From Neoceratodus forsteri (Eukaryota > Chordata > Ceratodontiformes > Ceratodontidae): 64,000 bases of DNA. Location: the NCBI GenBank assembly GCA_016271365.2, contig CM028136.1, positions 472,128,001-472,192,000 of the forward strand, read 5' to 3'. Position 1 is the first letter of the stretch; the number at the start of each line of letters is the position of its first letter. The notes under the pieces are model-generated. The model made no database searches and had not been told where the DNA came from. It saw only the letters and a list, made by a program, of their open reading frames with translations. A program made the translations under genes and the position numbers. Positions 21,971 to 35,464 of the stretch are shown here, piece by piece.

Positions 21971-23131
21971 GATTTTTTTGGACAACCGGAGGACTTTCTA
22001 CTAATTTAGAAAGAATATCAGAAGCCGTTACCTTGATTTTTCGGGTCTTGCCCAGCAGTATGGGAACTCAGGACTGTAGTAAACTCATTGCAACACCTTG
22101 GATCTGTGCCTCAGCCGCAAGTCTTCTACTTTGTTGACTTTTCTGTCTATGGACACATTCAAGAGACCTGCAGGGGCACAGCACCCAGCTGGGACATTTT
22201 CTGCACTGAGGATTCTGTTTCCAGGGACTTCTCGTATTATATCGACCCTGTGAAGTTTTGATGCAACTTGTTGATTGCACATTGCACTGGGATGTACTTA
22301 TTTATCCCCGTGCAGGGTAAAGCTCACCCCCGGGAGTTTTCTTTTTACTTTTAATTTTTTCTTTCAAAAAGAGGTACTCACTAAACTTATAAGCAGAAAA
22401 ACCCTGGCAGTCTCTAACTTTTGGGATCGGATTTTGTAATTTAGTATGGGTCCCCAGTTTTCCACAGCGCCACTCCACAGAACTGGCGCTACTTCCTTTT
22501 ACCTTTGAGGTTAGTGATCCTGCACCTCTGCCAAGCTCTAGATATGACACCCTCATTATTAGATCCTGCTTTGGGTTTAAATTAATACCCCATGTTAATT
22601 ATAATAGGGGTTGTGTTTCTCTTAGGGTCGCTTTTCCTTAATGTTTACTGGAAGGAAAAGGACACAAATATAACAGTTCTAGACAGCTTGTTTATATGCT
22701 TGTCTAACACTGTATCAGATTAGGTTAAGGTATAACACGTAACCATGTTAGTAGGTATTATAGGGTAGATAGAGACTTAACTATCCATCCTTGGGTGAGC
22801 GGGGTGTGGGGGGCCTCCAGCACGCTGACCGCCATGGACAAGCACTGTGGGGGGGTGGGTAGTTCAGATGGATGTAGTGTAGATAATAAGTTCCAACCTT
22901 ATGTTAAAGGCTTTATTACTTTTCTATCAGTTTTGTCTCATGGTTACGAAGAGGTTGGGATTGGAAAGTTAGTTAAAGATTCGATGGAGATAAAAAGGGT
23001 TTATAGGATTGTTTTCTATACATATTTAATTTTGGGGTGGGTACCAACTTACAAGACAAACATTTTGTCTAGCTGATTCTGTCTTACAACTTATAATTTT
23101 AGAGTGGTTATACAGAACTTAATCTGGAATT
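21971..23131. other. Inter-ORF spacer of Tx1-A
   Basis: About 1.16 kb with no protein motif on either strand. Tx1-D and Tx1-C have spacers of similar length (about 1.15 and 1.0 kb), so this looks like a genuine part of the element and not a decayed gene. Confidence 0.6.
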
Positions 23132-26100
23132 ATGATGCAAACATTCAGATTTAGCACGTGGAATGTTAAAGGTGCAAGACACCCAAACAAACGCATGCAT
23201 CTTCTTAAACACTTAAATATTTTACAGAGTGATGTAATTCTCTTGCAAGAAACTTATCTTTTTTTTTTTGTATTACTTTTTTCTCCCATGGGGGTCCCAG
23301 CCGGTCTCATCGCCCTTGCATCCCCTGTGATCCGGCCACCGTCTGACCTGCGCTGTCTCCTACTGAGGGCAACCACCAATTACCCCACAGCTTACCCCCC
23401 GTGGCGGGGGCGGTGCTGGTCGATCAACTCCCACCGCACAACAGATCTGCTCCGTTGGTCCCTCGAGTGGTGCAGGACACCATGAATGGCCATCAACCTG
23501 CAACAGCTGGGCACTCCCCCTTTTTTCATGTTCTGTAGGAGGTAGGCATGCAATGCTGACAAGGGCTCCTGCGTATGCGTCCTGCACACAGTGCACCCAC
23601 TGGCTGCCCTGCCTACCACCCCATTCTACCAGGCCAGATGTGCTGACACCCAGCCTCCACTAGGTGTCAGACTTATGCCGGGCACTGTACCCAGACCCAC
23701 CCCAGGAGAGGAGAGCAGTCCATGGGACGCTCAATCCACTTCCTCCCCTGCTGATCCCCAGCAGCCCAAGCTCACTCCCAAATCCGGGTCGCTGGCATAG
23801 CACGAGGTAAGGTGTCCAGTGCCTCAACCCTCAATACCACCGGGCTGGCTAGAAACTCATCTTTTACAAACTGAGGAAACTCTTCTAAGAAGACAGCAAG
23901 TGGGTCAGGTCTTTGCCTCGGGGGACTCTAGAAATGGCAAGGGGGTAGCCATCCTTTTTAACAGGTCTTTCCCATTTGTCTGTGAACAATGCATAAGAGA
24001 CAGGGAGGGCAGGTACATTTTTACCATAGGCAAAATCTATTCTTATAATATTCATTTGGGAAGTGCCTATGGTCCTAACACTGATTTCCCATCCTTTTTC
24101 ATGGAGCTTATTTCAATTTTGTCTCCATTTCTACATTTCCCCATGGTGATGGGGAGGATTGGAATCTACCGTTTGATCCTATTAGAGATAAATCACCAGG
24201 ACTGAGGACTTGAGGACTTTCCCCTGCACAGAGAGCTTGTAGGGACCTAGTGGACCATATGGGCCTCTGTGACCCCTGGAGAACTCTCCACCCGAGCAGC
24301 ACGTGAGTACACTTTCTACTGCTATCCATGACTCTGCCTACGATGAGATTATTTTTGGATGAGTAAATCTCTCATTCCAAGGGCTTGTGGACAGTAGTTT
24401 GGAACCCAGTACTGGTTCAGACCATTCTATGGTGACCTGTTTCCTCTTTCTGTCTCTAAATTGGGGAACACATACTCAATGGGGGCTTAACAATCCACTA
24501 CTAAAGGACAAAAAAGTCACAGATAGTATTCTGTCAGCCCTAGAATCATATAGGGATATCAATTGGGGTTCCACTCAATCCTTCTCTGTTGAATGGGGGC
24601 TTTAAAATGCTTTTTAAGAGGGGGATTTATAAAGTGGTCAGCTATCAAAAAAAGACAAGAAACTCAGGAAGCTAAAATATTTTTAGAGCAAATCAAGATA
24701 AAAGAGAAGTATTTATCTAAAAATACACCTGATTCTGAGAAAGAAGCCTTAATAAAACTTCAGACCTCCTACTTAGAACTGCTGAGGGAGAAAGCGGAAT
24801 GGGCAATACTAAAAACAAAAGCCACATATACTGAACAAGGGGGGAAGAGCCATGAAGCTTTTGGCTCTATGGCTCAAAAAGATCGAAGCCTCAAAATGTA
24901 TTACAGCAATTCATAAGGATCCTCATGCCCCTCCTTTGACTCAGGTTGTGGATATCAATGAGGAGTTTGAACAATATTACAAAGCACTTTACTCACGTAT
25001 GCCCATATGCCAACCACAATGTACAGTGGACTCTTACCTAGATAATCTTCCCCTTTCCTCTCTCACTCCCACACAAAGAGAAAAACTACTGTAATTATAC
25101 CCTTTACTGGGGCCGATATAATCCAAGTAATTAATGAACTTCCTTCAGATAAGGCCCCAGGTCCAGATGGGTACTCCTCACATTTTTATAAAATGTTATC
25201 CCCTCTGCTACATGCAGTCTACTCTAGTATGCTCAATGAGGCAGATATCAATCCCAGAATGTTGGAAGCCACAATTATACTCCCTAAACCAGGTAGGGAT
25301 TTAACACAAATCCCTAATTGTCACCCTATATCTCTCCCTAATACTGACCTTAAAATTCTGGCAAAACTATTAGCTCTTCAAATAGAACAAGTGCTCCCTA
25401 CACTTATTAGTTCAGATCAAGTAGGGTTTATGAAGGGCAGGGTGTCTGTTGACCATCTCTGCCGCCTGTCCCATGTCTTCTCTGTGTCCAGGGACTCCCC
25501 CCAAGGTATGGCATTGGTCTCCCTGGATGCAGAGAAGGCCTTTGACAGGGTGGACTGGCAGTTTCTATTTAGGACTCTCCACATATTTCAATTTCCCACA
25601 AAATTTATATCCTGGATTAAAATATTATACTCTAACCCCTCTGCTCGAGTTTTCAGTAATGGCTTTCTTTCCCCTAGTTTTCCTCTAGAGGCAGGTACCA
25701 GACAAGGGTATCCATTATCACCCCTACTATTCAGTTTATACCTGGAGCCCCTCATAGTCTCTATACAAACTGCTCCAGAGATACATGGTATTCAATTGGG
25801 CCAGCTTAATTCTAAAATTTCGGTCTACGCAGATGATATTCTACTTCTCATAACCCAAATCAAACCCTCCATTCAAAAACTTTCAGAATTAATTCAGATA
25901 TACAGTTCCCTATCTGATTACAAACTAAACACAGAAAAAGCACTGTTGTTCCCGCTTAATTCTAAGGTATATAAACAGGATGCAATTGATTTAGGACTTA
26001 AATGGGCTCCCAAATCTATAAAATATATTGGGATACACCTCTCCACTAGCCTGACTCAGTTACAGAACTTAAATTTGGATGTTTTACACAAAACACTGCA

Positions 26101-27421
26101 ACAAGATTTAAAAAGATGGCAGAATCTTCCCTTAACCCTCCAGGGTCAAGTGAACATCATTAAGATGACCCTCCTCCCATGTATCTTTTACCCTTTGAAT
26201 CTCCTAAACATTTGGCTCCCAAAGCATGGCTTAAATCTATTCACAATAGCATACCAAATTTTCTTTGGAAAAGCAAACCCCCACGACAAGCATATAATAA
26301 ATTAGCAACACCCAAATCCTTAGGAGGCCTCAAACTCCCTAACTTTAATCTTTATCACTGGGTGACCCATTTGAACAAGTATCACCGTTGGGCATCTCGC
26401 TCTCCTCCCCCGGGTTCATTGGATTATACCCCTATCTGGCTTATAATAGAAAAAACAATTAATACTTGAATCGAGTATTAACGCTTCGGCACTACTCTTT
26501 TTAAAATTCAAAAATCTACCCTCCAGCCTTTACCACAACCTGGTTGGCCACTCAGTCTGGACACACATACAATTGTGTTCCACCTTAAGATATGACAATG
26601 CTCAAGACACCTCTCAATCCATTTTCCAAAATCCTAATCTTAAATTAGGAGGGAAACCTATCCCAACCTACTGGTTTCCACTCCACCCCCAAATTGTGTG
26701 GCAAAAGATGTCTACAACTTTAATCAAACATGGCTATCTACTACTGAAATATTAACAAAATTTGGTCTTGCCAATAATTGGACATTTAAAATAATTCAGA
26801 TACAACATATGCTCAATGAATACATTGGAGCTAATACCAATGGGGAAGACCCACACAAATGGATTACCACAGGTAGCATAATGTCCTCAGCCCCACATGC
26901 CATCTCATCCCTCTATACCTTGTTGTTCCCTTTGATGTTCCTGAAAATAGATGACATTTCTCATTACTGGAACATTTTATATCAAATCTAAACTCTAGAT
27001 GGCCTAAAATCTGGGAGGCTTGCCATAAACTCATTACACAAGACCAACTTCATATTATGCAAATGCAGTTTCTCAACAACATGTATTTAACCCACTACAA
27101 ACTTCACAAAATGGGTAGAGCACAGTTTCCTACTTGTAAGAGATGCTTTAAAGGCCTGGGTACCCTTTATCATCTATTTTGGGAATTTGCAAATATAGTA
27201 CCACTGTGGGATCTCATCAGATCTAAAATGGACCTCCTCTGAGGATTGCAGGCTTACTTTACACTGGAGGTGTGTCTTTTAGGGACTTTACAGGCTTTCC
27301 TCTTATGGTTAGAAACTACCACATAATGTTAATAGCCATGTCTGTCAAGATGATAGTCCTAAAACACTGGAAGGATTCTCTGCAACCTACCTATGCAGAA
27401 TGGCTACAAAGCTTCTTTTAA
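23132..27421 (+). pseudogene. Tx1-A ORF2 (endonuclease-reverse transcriptase)
   Basis: Starts FRFSTWNVKGARHPNKRMHL and ILQSDVILLQET; this endonuclease is split by a 588-bp insertion and resumes ETHLLQTEETLL, then NGKGVAILFNRSFPF, IHLGSAYGPNTDFPSF and SDHSMV. RT blocks run in one frame 25193-26305: PNCHPISLPNTDLKILAKLL, SSDQVGFMKGRVS, VSLDAEKAFDRVDWQFLF, AGTRQGYPLSPLLFSLYLEP and VYADDILLLI (YADD at 25826-25837, intact). The C-terminus has NFLWKSKPPRQAYNKLATPK and CKRCFKGLGTLYHLFWEF, where the last Cys of the CCHC-like motif is Phe. Stops and frameshifts before 25094 and after 26305 disable it. The enzyme would nick DNA and copy its RNA at the nick. Confidence 0.9.
23263..23850 (-). mobile_element. 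Reverse-oriented poly(A) retroinsertion in Tx1-A
   Basis: The insertion is bounded by AGAAACTTATCTTTT (23248-23262) and AGAAACTCATCTTTT (23851-23865), a 15-bp duplication with one mismatch. It starts with a T-run on +, so its poly(A) end faces left and its sense strand is minus. It interrupts ORF2 between LLQET and THLLQT. The 588-bp GC-rich body has no recognised protein. A 'gcgacccggatttgggagt' stretch near the 5' end weakly resembles a tRNA box B region, so a SINE is possible; a retrocopied transcript is the alternative. Confidence 0.65.
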
Positions 27422-27741
27422 TCTAGGAAATGAAAAAATGATGGCCAGTCATAATCGTATGCACATATATAAAAAGAGATGGGAAAGTTTACATGTATTG
27501 TACTCTATATGATGAGATATGTTTGACAAATAACCAGCTAACCCTATTCAGTTTAATGCAATTAGATAAGTCTTGGTAGATTTTCACTGTTGACACAGGG
27601 AAGGAGGGGGTATATGGCAGGAGGGCAGGTGGGTGAGGGAGGGTGGTTTATATAAGGTTTTGTTATTTTATTGCCATGTGTGTAATTTACTCTGTGCCCA
27701 TGACTGGGAAACACATGTGTAAACCTAATAAAATTTTAATT

Positions 27742-29403
27742 AAAATCCTCTAATCCCTTATCTCCAAAAGACTAAACTCCTTCCTTACTTCTAATGTCAT
27801 ACTGACCCCATATCAATCTGGCTTCTGCAATTGCCACTCCACCTCATCTTCTCTTCTCCACTTAACTAATTATATCCACACCACCATGGACAAAGGCCAT
27901 CTAACTTGGCAGTCTTTGTGGACTTAGCTAAGGCTTTTGATTCAGTTGTCTAATATCCTCTTACACAATCTATCCTCCATCGCCTCTCACCCTCAACCAC
28001 CAAGTGGTTCAAGGCATACCTCTCTGACAGATATCAGTATGTGCAGCTGGGCAACACCAAATCCCCCTCCTATCCAAGCCAGCATACCACAGGGGTCAAT
28101 CCTTGGACCCATACCCTTTTCATTATGCGTAAACAACTTACCATCCATTAGCTCAGTCTCACACGTCTAAATGTATGTGACATGGTGATCTTCCTATCTG
28201 ATTCCTCTCTTGTGAAAATCGAGCCCATCCTACAAGCCAATTTCATGAATGAACATGCTGTAATGGTTCAATGCCAAATCACTCAAGTGTAACAACAAGA
28301 AAACAGTTGCAATGGCTTTGGCACTGCCCAAAACTGGCCAGACTGTCCTCGTGCCCCTCTTTCTACACCATTGATGGTATGAAAATTGAGGCCATCAACT
28401 CGTGTCAATACCTGGGTGTTTGGCAGGACCCCAAACTGGACTTCTCCCTCCACCTTGATGCTATACATAATAAGTGCTGACCCAAATTGGGCATGCTGTA
28501 TAGACGTAAGGACAGTCTCTCATTCCCAAACTGACTGGAAGTCATCTCTAAGCTCATCCTCCTATCTTTTGACTACACTGACATGGTATATAGTTTAGCT
28601 CCCCAATCTGCTCTCACCAGGCTAGATCCCTTGTTTCATGACTTCTGCTGTTTTGCCACTAACTTTCTCTACCGCACACACCACTGCCTTCTCTACTAAA
28701 TCTCATCTCTCCTGCTGCTTGCAACCTGAAGCCTTGTGCACTGTGCCTCCTTCATTGCCAAATACTGGCTCAACACCCTTGCCTCCTACCTCTCCTCACT
28801 GTTATCCCACTACCCAAACACCAGCTGCGCACTCGTGATAACAGCTTCTTTGCCTTACCCAGCTTCATTCTCTCTCTGAGAAATTAGCCTTTGCCTATTG
28901 GCTCCCAGCCCTTTGGAACAATTTACCTCTCTCTGTACATTATTTGCCAACTGCTGCATCCCTGAAGAAGCATTTCAGACTTCTCCCATATCCCTTCTCT
29001 CTTCTCCCTTTCCCCACCTAGCTCCCCATGCCTCTCACCTGTATTCATTGTAGCTAGGCATATCTAGTGTTCTGCACTGTATACATATATATTTATATAT
29101 ATGTTTGCTCATTCTCTTGGACACTTTACTTATTACAATACTAGCTCTATATGTCTAAATCCTAATACTCTGCCTTCTATCATAACACAAATTTATGTTC
29201 TGTTGTTTTAATACACCATGTACAAAATATGCTGCACTTTGCCAATGTTTGTAAATGCTAGTATATTGTAAATGCTTTGTAAATTGATGTCTCGATTATC
29301 TTACTGTAATATTTCACTCTATTGCCTTGTCCCTCCCGGTTGCACCAGGAAATGAGCCTCAACTCTCTGTGCCTTTCCCATTTATCAATTTTTAAATAAA
29401 TAA
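27742..29403 (+). mobile_element. L2-like LINE (L2-A), 3' half
   Basis: Resumes directly after Tx1-A with LNSFLTSNVILTPYQSGF, FVDLAKAFDSV, QASIPQGSILGPIPFSLCVN and NLPSISS, then GMKIEAINSCQYLGVW and the C-terminal EKLAFAYWLPALWNNLPLSV (frames differ). The catalytic (F/Y)ADD stretch near 28170 has been lost to small deletions ('atgtatgtgacatggtg'). The 3' UTR ends about 29403 in TTTTTAAATAAATAAATG, a short repeat tail as in L2-type elements. First 16 bases (27742-27757) are the second copy of the Tx1-A duplication. Confidence 0.8.
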
Positions 29404-29499
29404 ATGCCAAGATAAAAGAATATATTACAGTGAGGTGCATTGACTCTTGTAGATGATCCATAATGTCTACATCCCCAATTTACAGAGCTAAAAAGATGT

Positions 29500-32400
29500 A
29501 CTTAAAAAATATAAGATTGCAAAACTGAGTCTGAAAAGCAGATGGAAAATTTCTAGGTAAAAACATCAATCTACAGTGTGGCATAACAGAATTACTTTTT
29601 GGCACAGGCTGATATTAGGACCATATGGGATCTTTGATTTCCAACTAATTCAGTATTGAAATCCACCAACAAACATATGACTGGTAAAAAGGATGGTTCT
29701 AGTCCCAGCAGTGGATCTAACCATTGTTTTATGGTCTCCCAGAAATATATCATTTTCTCACATTCCCAGAGAATGTGAAGTAATGTACCATGACCTTTGT
29801 TATATCTGGAACAAACCATCAATGGCAGTTTGACCATCCTATGCAGTTTGATTGGAGTACAATAAAGATTATGAAGGAGTGGAAACTATATAAGATGGTA
29901 CCTGCCCCATTTTAAATATTTATAGGTGTTCCTCCAGAGGTGGTGCCAGTTGTGAGGACCAGTCAGGGAAGGAATAGCCTGATCCCAATAATAGTAAGGT
30001 TTAGGTTCTCTACACGAGACAGCTTCATGAAGCTCATTATAATAGAAAGATATGGTATGAGATGATGGTGCCACAGTGGCCAGATGTAGGATTTGAGACC
30101 TATAAGAATTCGATCACTGACCAGTTCCATAATGTTTGGTAAGCATAGGTTAACTGGAAGTATTTAAAGTAAAGAGAAAGTAGGCCATCCATATTTCTGT
30201 TGCGCTCCAGGAATGTAAGCAATTTACCATCTTGTAAAGATGGTCTACCATTTACTTCCATGTATGACCAAAAGTTTGAGTCAGAGGTTGACCTGCAGTT
30301 TTAAAATTTGGGTTTCCAATTAGAGGTTGAGTGGTATCTCTTTGAGAGCCCATGCAAAGAAGGGAGGATAGTTGTTTGTGGGCTTTCAGGGACATATCTA
30401 TTGCGGTGCTCCATAAGGAGCGAGGACATTTTTTATGGGGAATATATAACAAAGCTCGAATAGCCAGTCTGAGTCTGGCACATTGATATTGCTATATTTC
30501 CAGCCAGAATGGGCTGTACGTTGTATACTGGTCTTGCAAAATTGGCCTGTGCCACTGACAAAAAGAAATTAGGAACCTTTAGGCCCCCTATTTCCTTTGG
30601 TTGCATCAGTTAGGTAAGTCCTCTCCGGGGAGGTTTGCCCTGCTATAGAAATTTTGATAGTAGTCTATTTACCTGAAGAAACCATGACTGTGGTAGTGCC
30701 AAAGAAAGCATTGTAAGGGGATAGAGGATATTTGGAAGGACATTCATTTTAATTATTTTTAATTGACCCCAGAGAGAACTAGGTTGGAGGGACCACAAGT
30801 CTAGGTCTGTTTTAATTTCATTAACCACTGAAGCAAGGTTATAGTGCTTCAGTTTAGCTAAGGATGTGCTCAGGTACAGTCCAAGGTATTTAGGTTTGTC
30901 TTTAATCCAGACTAAACCAAGATGCTGTACACTCACCTTTGTCGAGGCCACATTCAAAGGTATAATTTCTGTCTTAGATAATTGTAATTTATAATTAGAG
31001 ATATTTCCAAATTGGTTAATTATATATAATGCAGCTGGTAAGGATACGCCAGGGGTGGTGAGGTGCAGTAAAACATCCATATATGCCAAAAATTTGTATT
31101 GATGTGGGCCCAAAGGAATACCAGAGATTTGGGGAATAGCATTAATTTTACTAATCAGTGGTTCCAAAAATAAATTGAATAAAAAAGGGGAAAATGGGCA
31201 CCCTTGTCTGGTGCCTTGTTGCAGGAGAAAATGGTCAGAAAGTACCCCATTGCATAATATATACGTGCCGAAGGGTGGGTATACAGCACCTTTATCCATT
31301 GAATAAATGTGGGAGGAATGTGGTATTGTGATAAAAGAGTGAATAAATATTTCCACAAAACTCTATCAAAGATCTTCTCCACATCCAGGGAAACCAACAC
31401 TGTTGGAATAGGGGAGTCCCTAGATGCAGAGATGAGGTACAAGAGTTTTCTCAAATGATTGGCTGATAGTCTTCTCAGTACAAAACTGACTTGTTCTCTA
31501 CTAATAAGGTGTCCCCACATGGTTTAATCTATTGGCCAATATTTCAGCAAATATTTAAAGATCAACATTAATGAGTGATATTGGCCTGTAATTAGTGACA
31601 AGTAAGGGATCCCTACCAGGCTTTGGCAATACCACAATCATGGCCTCTGTAAAAGAGATCTAAAAGACCCTGAACTGAGATATATTTAAAACATCAAGTA
31701 GTATGGGGCTAATAGAAGTTTAATTTTTATAAAGTTAGGGGAATAGCCATCATGCCCTGGGGACTTATCAGGAGCCAAAGAGAGAATAGAATTATGCACC
31801 TCTTCTAATGTTAGGGGGCTTGCAAAAAGTCTACTTCCACCTCTGTTACATGAGGTAGATCAAGACCCTGGAGAAAGGCTTCAAACTGGGTAATATTAAA
31901 AGCCTATGATGTTGAGGAATATAATTCTTGATAATAAGACTGAAAGTGAGCCATGATACTACTAGGTGAGGTAAGCAATTGGACTGATTCTGTACACAGA
32001 GAGGATACAATTCTGTCTGTGGTCCAGGAGCATAGACGTAGTGCCAAAAGCTTGCCTGCCTCTTCACCTTGATCAAAGTATTTGACCTTAGACCTCAACA
32101 ATAACTACTCTGCTTTCTCCCCTAAGATTTTATTAAATTCTGCTCAAGGATTCCAATCAAACCCAATCTGATTAAGAGGAATTAGAAGTAAGCTGTTTCT
32201 CCAGAAATCTGATTATACTTAATAGGGAAGATGCTTCTTGTAGGGTTTGTTTCTTGCCCTTAGAAGCTAGGCATATTAATTCCCCTGGAGAGTACATTTT
32301 AAAGCTCCCCAAAGAATATTCTGGCTGTTCAGGGAAGGAGAGTTAAAGTCTAGGAAAGATGTAATAAATTTATGAAGGTCCTCAACCAATTAATTAGAAT

Positions 32401-33163
32401 TTAATAGTTGGTTGTTTAACCTCTAAAGTTTGTCCAATATCAAAGATGGAGAGAAACTGAATTGAATAAGAGCAGGATGGTGATCTGAAATCACTTTAGC
32501 ACTATATTGGCATAAAGAAATTCCAGAGAGGTGTTCAACTCTCAACAAAATAAATCAATCCTGGAAAACAAGTTGTGGGGATAGAGTGAAAGAGTACTCT
32601 CTTTGAGTTGGATGGAGGACTCTTCAGGGTCAACCAATCTGAATGAGTCAATGAGCTCCTTAGAGCTATTTGGCCCAGAGTAAGGCCCTGATGGTGTCCA
32701 ACCAATCGATCTAAGTCATTACAAGGGTTATGTTCCAGTCCCTGCAATTAACATAGGGAGGAGGCCCATGGTGATAACATATTTAGTAAGTTAGTGAAGA
32801 AATTGGGATAATCGATTGTAGGGCAATAAATGACATCCATGACTACCTCTAAGTGTCCCAACAAAGCCCACAAGAACAACTAATGCCATGAGGGATCTGA
32901 TACTTCTTGTAACAAATGGAAGGGACTTTTCTTGCAACCAAAATAGCAACCACTCTTTTGCAGGAGTCTGATCCAGCCCCAAAAGCTTTCCTGATCCATG
33001 AGCATCTTAAAACCATGATTTGATTGAAGGGGAAGGGAGTTTCCTGAAACAGGTCAATATCAACCTGTAACCTGTGCAAATGTAATAGAATTTTAGCTTT
33101 TTTGTTGGGGATTGAGTACTCTAAGGTTCCAGGAACAAAAAGATAACCAACTGACACAGCCAT
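29500..33163 (-). pseudogene. Tx1-B ORF2 (endonuclease-reverse transcriptase)
   Basis: Begins at ATG 33163: MAVSVGYLFVPGTLEY, NKKAKILLHLHRLQVDIDLF then QETPFPF (endonuclease Glu block). RT pieces: REQVSFVLRRLSANHLRKLL, TVLVSLDVEKIFDRVLWKYL, LQQGTRQGCPFSPFLFNLFL, and FLAYMDVLLHLTT where YADD has become YMDV. Further on: YKLQLSKTEIIPLN, KPKYLGLYLSTSLAKLKHYN, LWGQLKIIKMNVLPNILYPL. The C-terminal motif reads CSRYNKGHGTLLHILWECEK, with the second Cys changed to Tyr. Loss of the catalytic Asp pair and repeated frameshifts make it inactive. Confidence 0.85.
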
Positions 33164-35078
33164 TGCTGGGCAAAAATCTGGGTCTAAATAATAATCTCTT
33201 TTCTTAACTAGTTTGTGAGTCATGAAAACTAAAACAATTCTCCTCCAGGACCCACCCCTGCCCATACCATGTAGCCACCAAAACCAAGTATAATATTTTA
33301 ACAATTTTCCTCTCCCACCATTGAATCCACCATCCATCCACAACCAAAAACTCCCCAAAAAGATTTCCACCTTAATCTAATAAACAAACTGACAATATCA
33401 ACAAAGAACCAGAACTTTGTACTTATATCTAATATAAATAAAATGACTGTTATAGGGGTACCAGAAAGAGGCACATAGTAATAAGGACATAGTGTGATGA
33501 GTAAAAATGTACAATAAGAAAAATATACTTAGCCTTACTTCCCATCTGAGAAAGAAATAAAAGATTAGCTGGGACATTTCCTATACCATGTGGTACCCCT
33601 GTCTAACAGGTAACCAAACCCCTTTCCCACATTCTGGTGCATGACACCTTCCAGCTTGAGCAGACTAGGCCCCTGCACCTACCTCTCCACCCTCTGGAGA
33701 CAGAACTAAAAGCTTGAATACTAAATCCAATATAACAGATAAGTGAATCTCCTTCTAAAAAGGAATAACAGTCTTACCTTTCAGCTAAACTATATAACAA
33801 TTGGACAATGTCTATCATAAATTAAACTCCCAGATATCAACTTGAGAAGAGAGTAAAGTACATATATAACAGTGTATATATATCATCGAGCAAAGATAAA
33901 GTAGAAAGAACAGTAAACATTAAGTGCAAATAACATCTTGAGGTACAAATAAAGGGTTAGTGCTGGAGTTCCTATCAGCGACTGGCTCCAAATTCCTCAA
34001 CCTGTTCAAGCTGCCTATCAAAACAGGATGGAATAAAATAGCAAATTCCAAACATATATAGGAAGAAGGTAAAACAATGATAGATCTAATGGGGTAAACA
34101 TATTAGTCCAGCGAGGTCCACAGGAGTGCATATCTTGGATCACTACCAGGAATTCAATGGACAGTGAAAGAATGCACACTCTAGACTGAAGACCACAACA
34201 GATCATCCTGAAACAGTGAAGAGATCTGCAACAAAATGGTGTTATCATTCTGTACATTACGTCACTAAGGCAAGGTAGGTGGCCCAGATACAGAAAACCA
34301 GGCTATTTGCTGAGGGTGCAATGGACAGCATATATACAAACAGCATGGAATCCCAGTCAGAAGTACAGTCCCTTGCCAAAATTGGATCCCTCTCCAAATG
34401 TTATTAAATCCCAGTTTGAACACAAACCCATGTTGAAGTTGGATCCTCACCATTACAAGTGAGTGGCTTGTATCACTATTCCTCCCTGGACCTCAGTGGG
34501 TCAAACACTGTAAACTGCTTCAAAGATGCCATTTGGGGAGCCTTCCAGTCCACCCCTTGGGGGTGGGTAGTGCAGGGATGAATAAATCATTCCTAGATCA
34601 CCAACCAAGTTCCTTTGACTATCCAAAATCCTGCATTGATGCAGAAATGTTATCCAACACATTGCATTGCTCAGGCAAGCACAAGCATCTCAAAGTCAAA
34701 ATCATGTCCTGACAAAAACTACATAGTAGAATGAAAGGGCACCCCATCAATGAAATCAGTACTAAATATGGAGATAAAATATATCATGTCCAAGAGGTCC
34801 TCATAGAATGTCCTGTATTTGAGACAACATGGAACAGGTCCTGTAACTTCCACATAGATGCAACACAGGAATTCTAGTCCAATATGAAATCCTTCTGTGA
34901 AGTAAAAGCCCCAAGGAACCAACAAACTACAACACTGTGAAAGAGCCTTCTAAAGTCCCAACAAGTTTGATGTAGGATTCTGTATCGATTTGGAATTTAT
35001 AGCAGATGAAATGTTTCTCTGAATCAAATACAAGATATATCCTGTATCACTTCGAAGATGCTAAAATAAAGATGCTTG
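33164..35078. other. Inter-ORF region of Tx1-B
   Basis: About 1.9 kb with no protein family recognised, nearly twice the spacer of the other three copies. It may contain an unrecognised non-coding insertion; none could be bounded by eye. Confidence 0.4.
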
Positions 35079-35464
35079 CTATAGATATCTGTCATCCCAC
35101 ATGTAGATTAAAAGTTTATAAATTGTGAAGAAAGACAGTGTAAAACTAATGTTTGATCTTGGATTCTGAGTTGAAGTTTCATTAGTCCGACCAGGCATCT
35201 CAATGAGTTGTGAAAAGCTCTGGCAGGAGTTTCTTGATTCGGCTTTTTCCTGGTCAGTCTCCTCAAAGGAATGCCATATTCCATCAAACAAAACCTGCAG
35301 GCATGCAAGGTAGAGCATCTTAAAACGTATGCAAGCTGCAATAAGTTTCATGACAATGGGATAAAAAGTGGCATGTTTCTATCTGGTAGCCTCTGGCAGG
35401 TCTTGTGCAATGTGGATCTTGTTCCCTTCCCATGATATCTCTTTAAGCTATCTAGTTTACATTA
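35079..35464 (-). pseudogene. Tx1-B ORF1, C-terminal part
   Basis: The minus-strand frames read ISWEGNKIHIAQDLPEATR, then MKLIAACIRFKMLYLACLQV and LFDGIWHSFEETDQEKAES. This matches the C-terminal domain of Tx1/L1-type ORF1 ('IxxxQDL...RR...L...GIRFxxxYP...V'). The upstream part of the same protein, PSPRPLILRLLNCMDKQHI, lies at 42262-42330 beyond Tx1-D. Stops at R-stop-KH and a frameshift are present. Confidence 0.75.

Larger units (their letters stand above)
20923..27741 (+). mobile_element. Full-length Tx1/L1-like LINE (Tx1-A)
   Basis: A 6.8-kb element flanked by an exact 16-bp duplication and inserted in L2-A. Order: 5' UTR (20923-21089), ORF1 (21090-21970), a long inter-ORF spacer (about 1.16 kb), ORF2 (23132-27421), 3' UTR ending CCTAATAAAATTTTAAT with no long poly(A). 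The Tx1/L1 assignment rests on the two-ORF plan, the L1-type ORF1 motifs and the ORF2 motif set (AP-like endonuclease, YADD, CCHC-like C-terminus). Multiple frameshifts and a 588-bp insertion (23263-23850) inactivate it. Confidence 0.9.
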
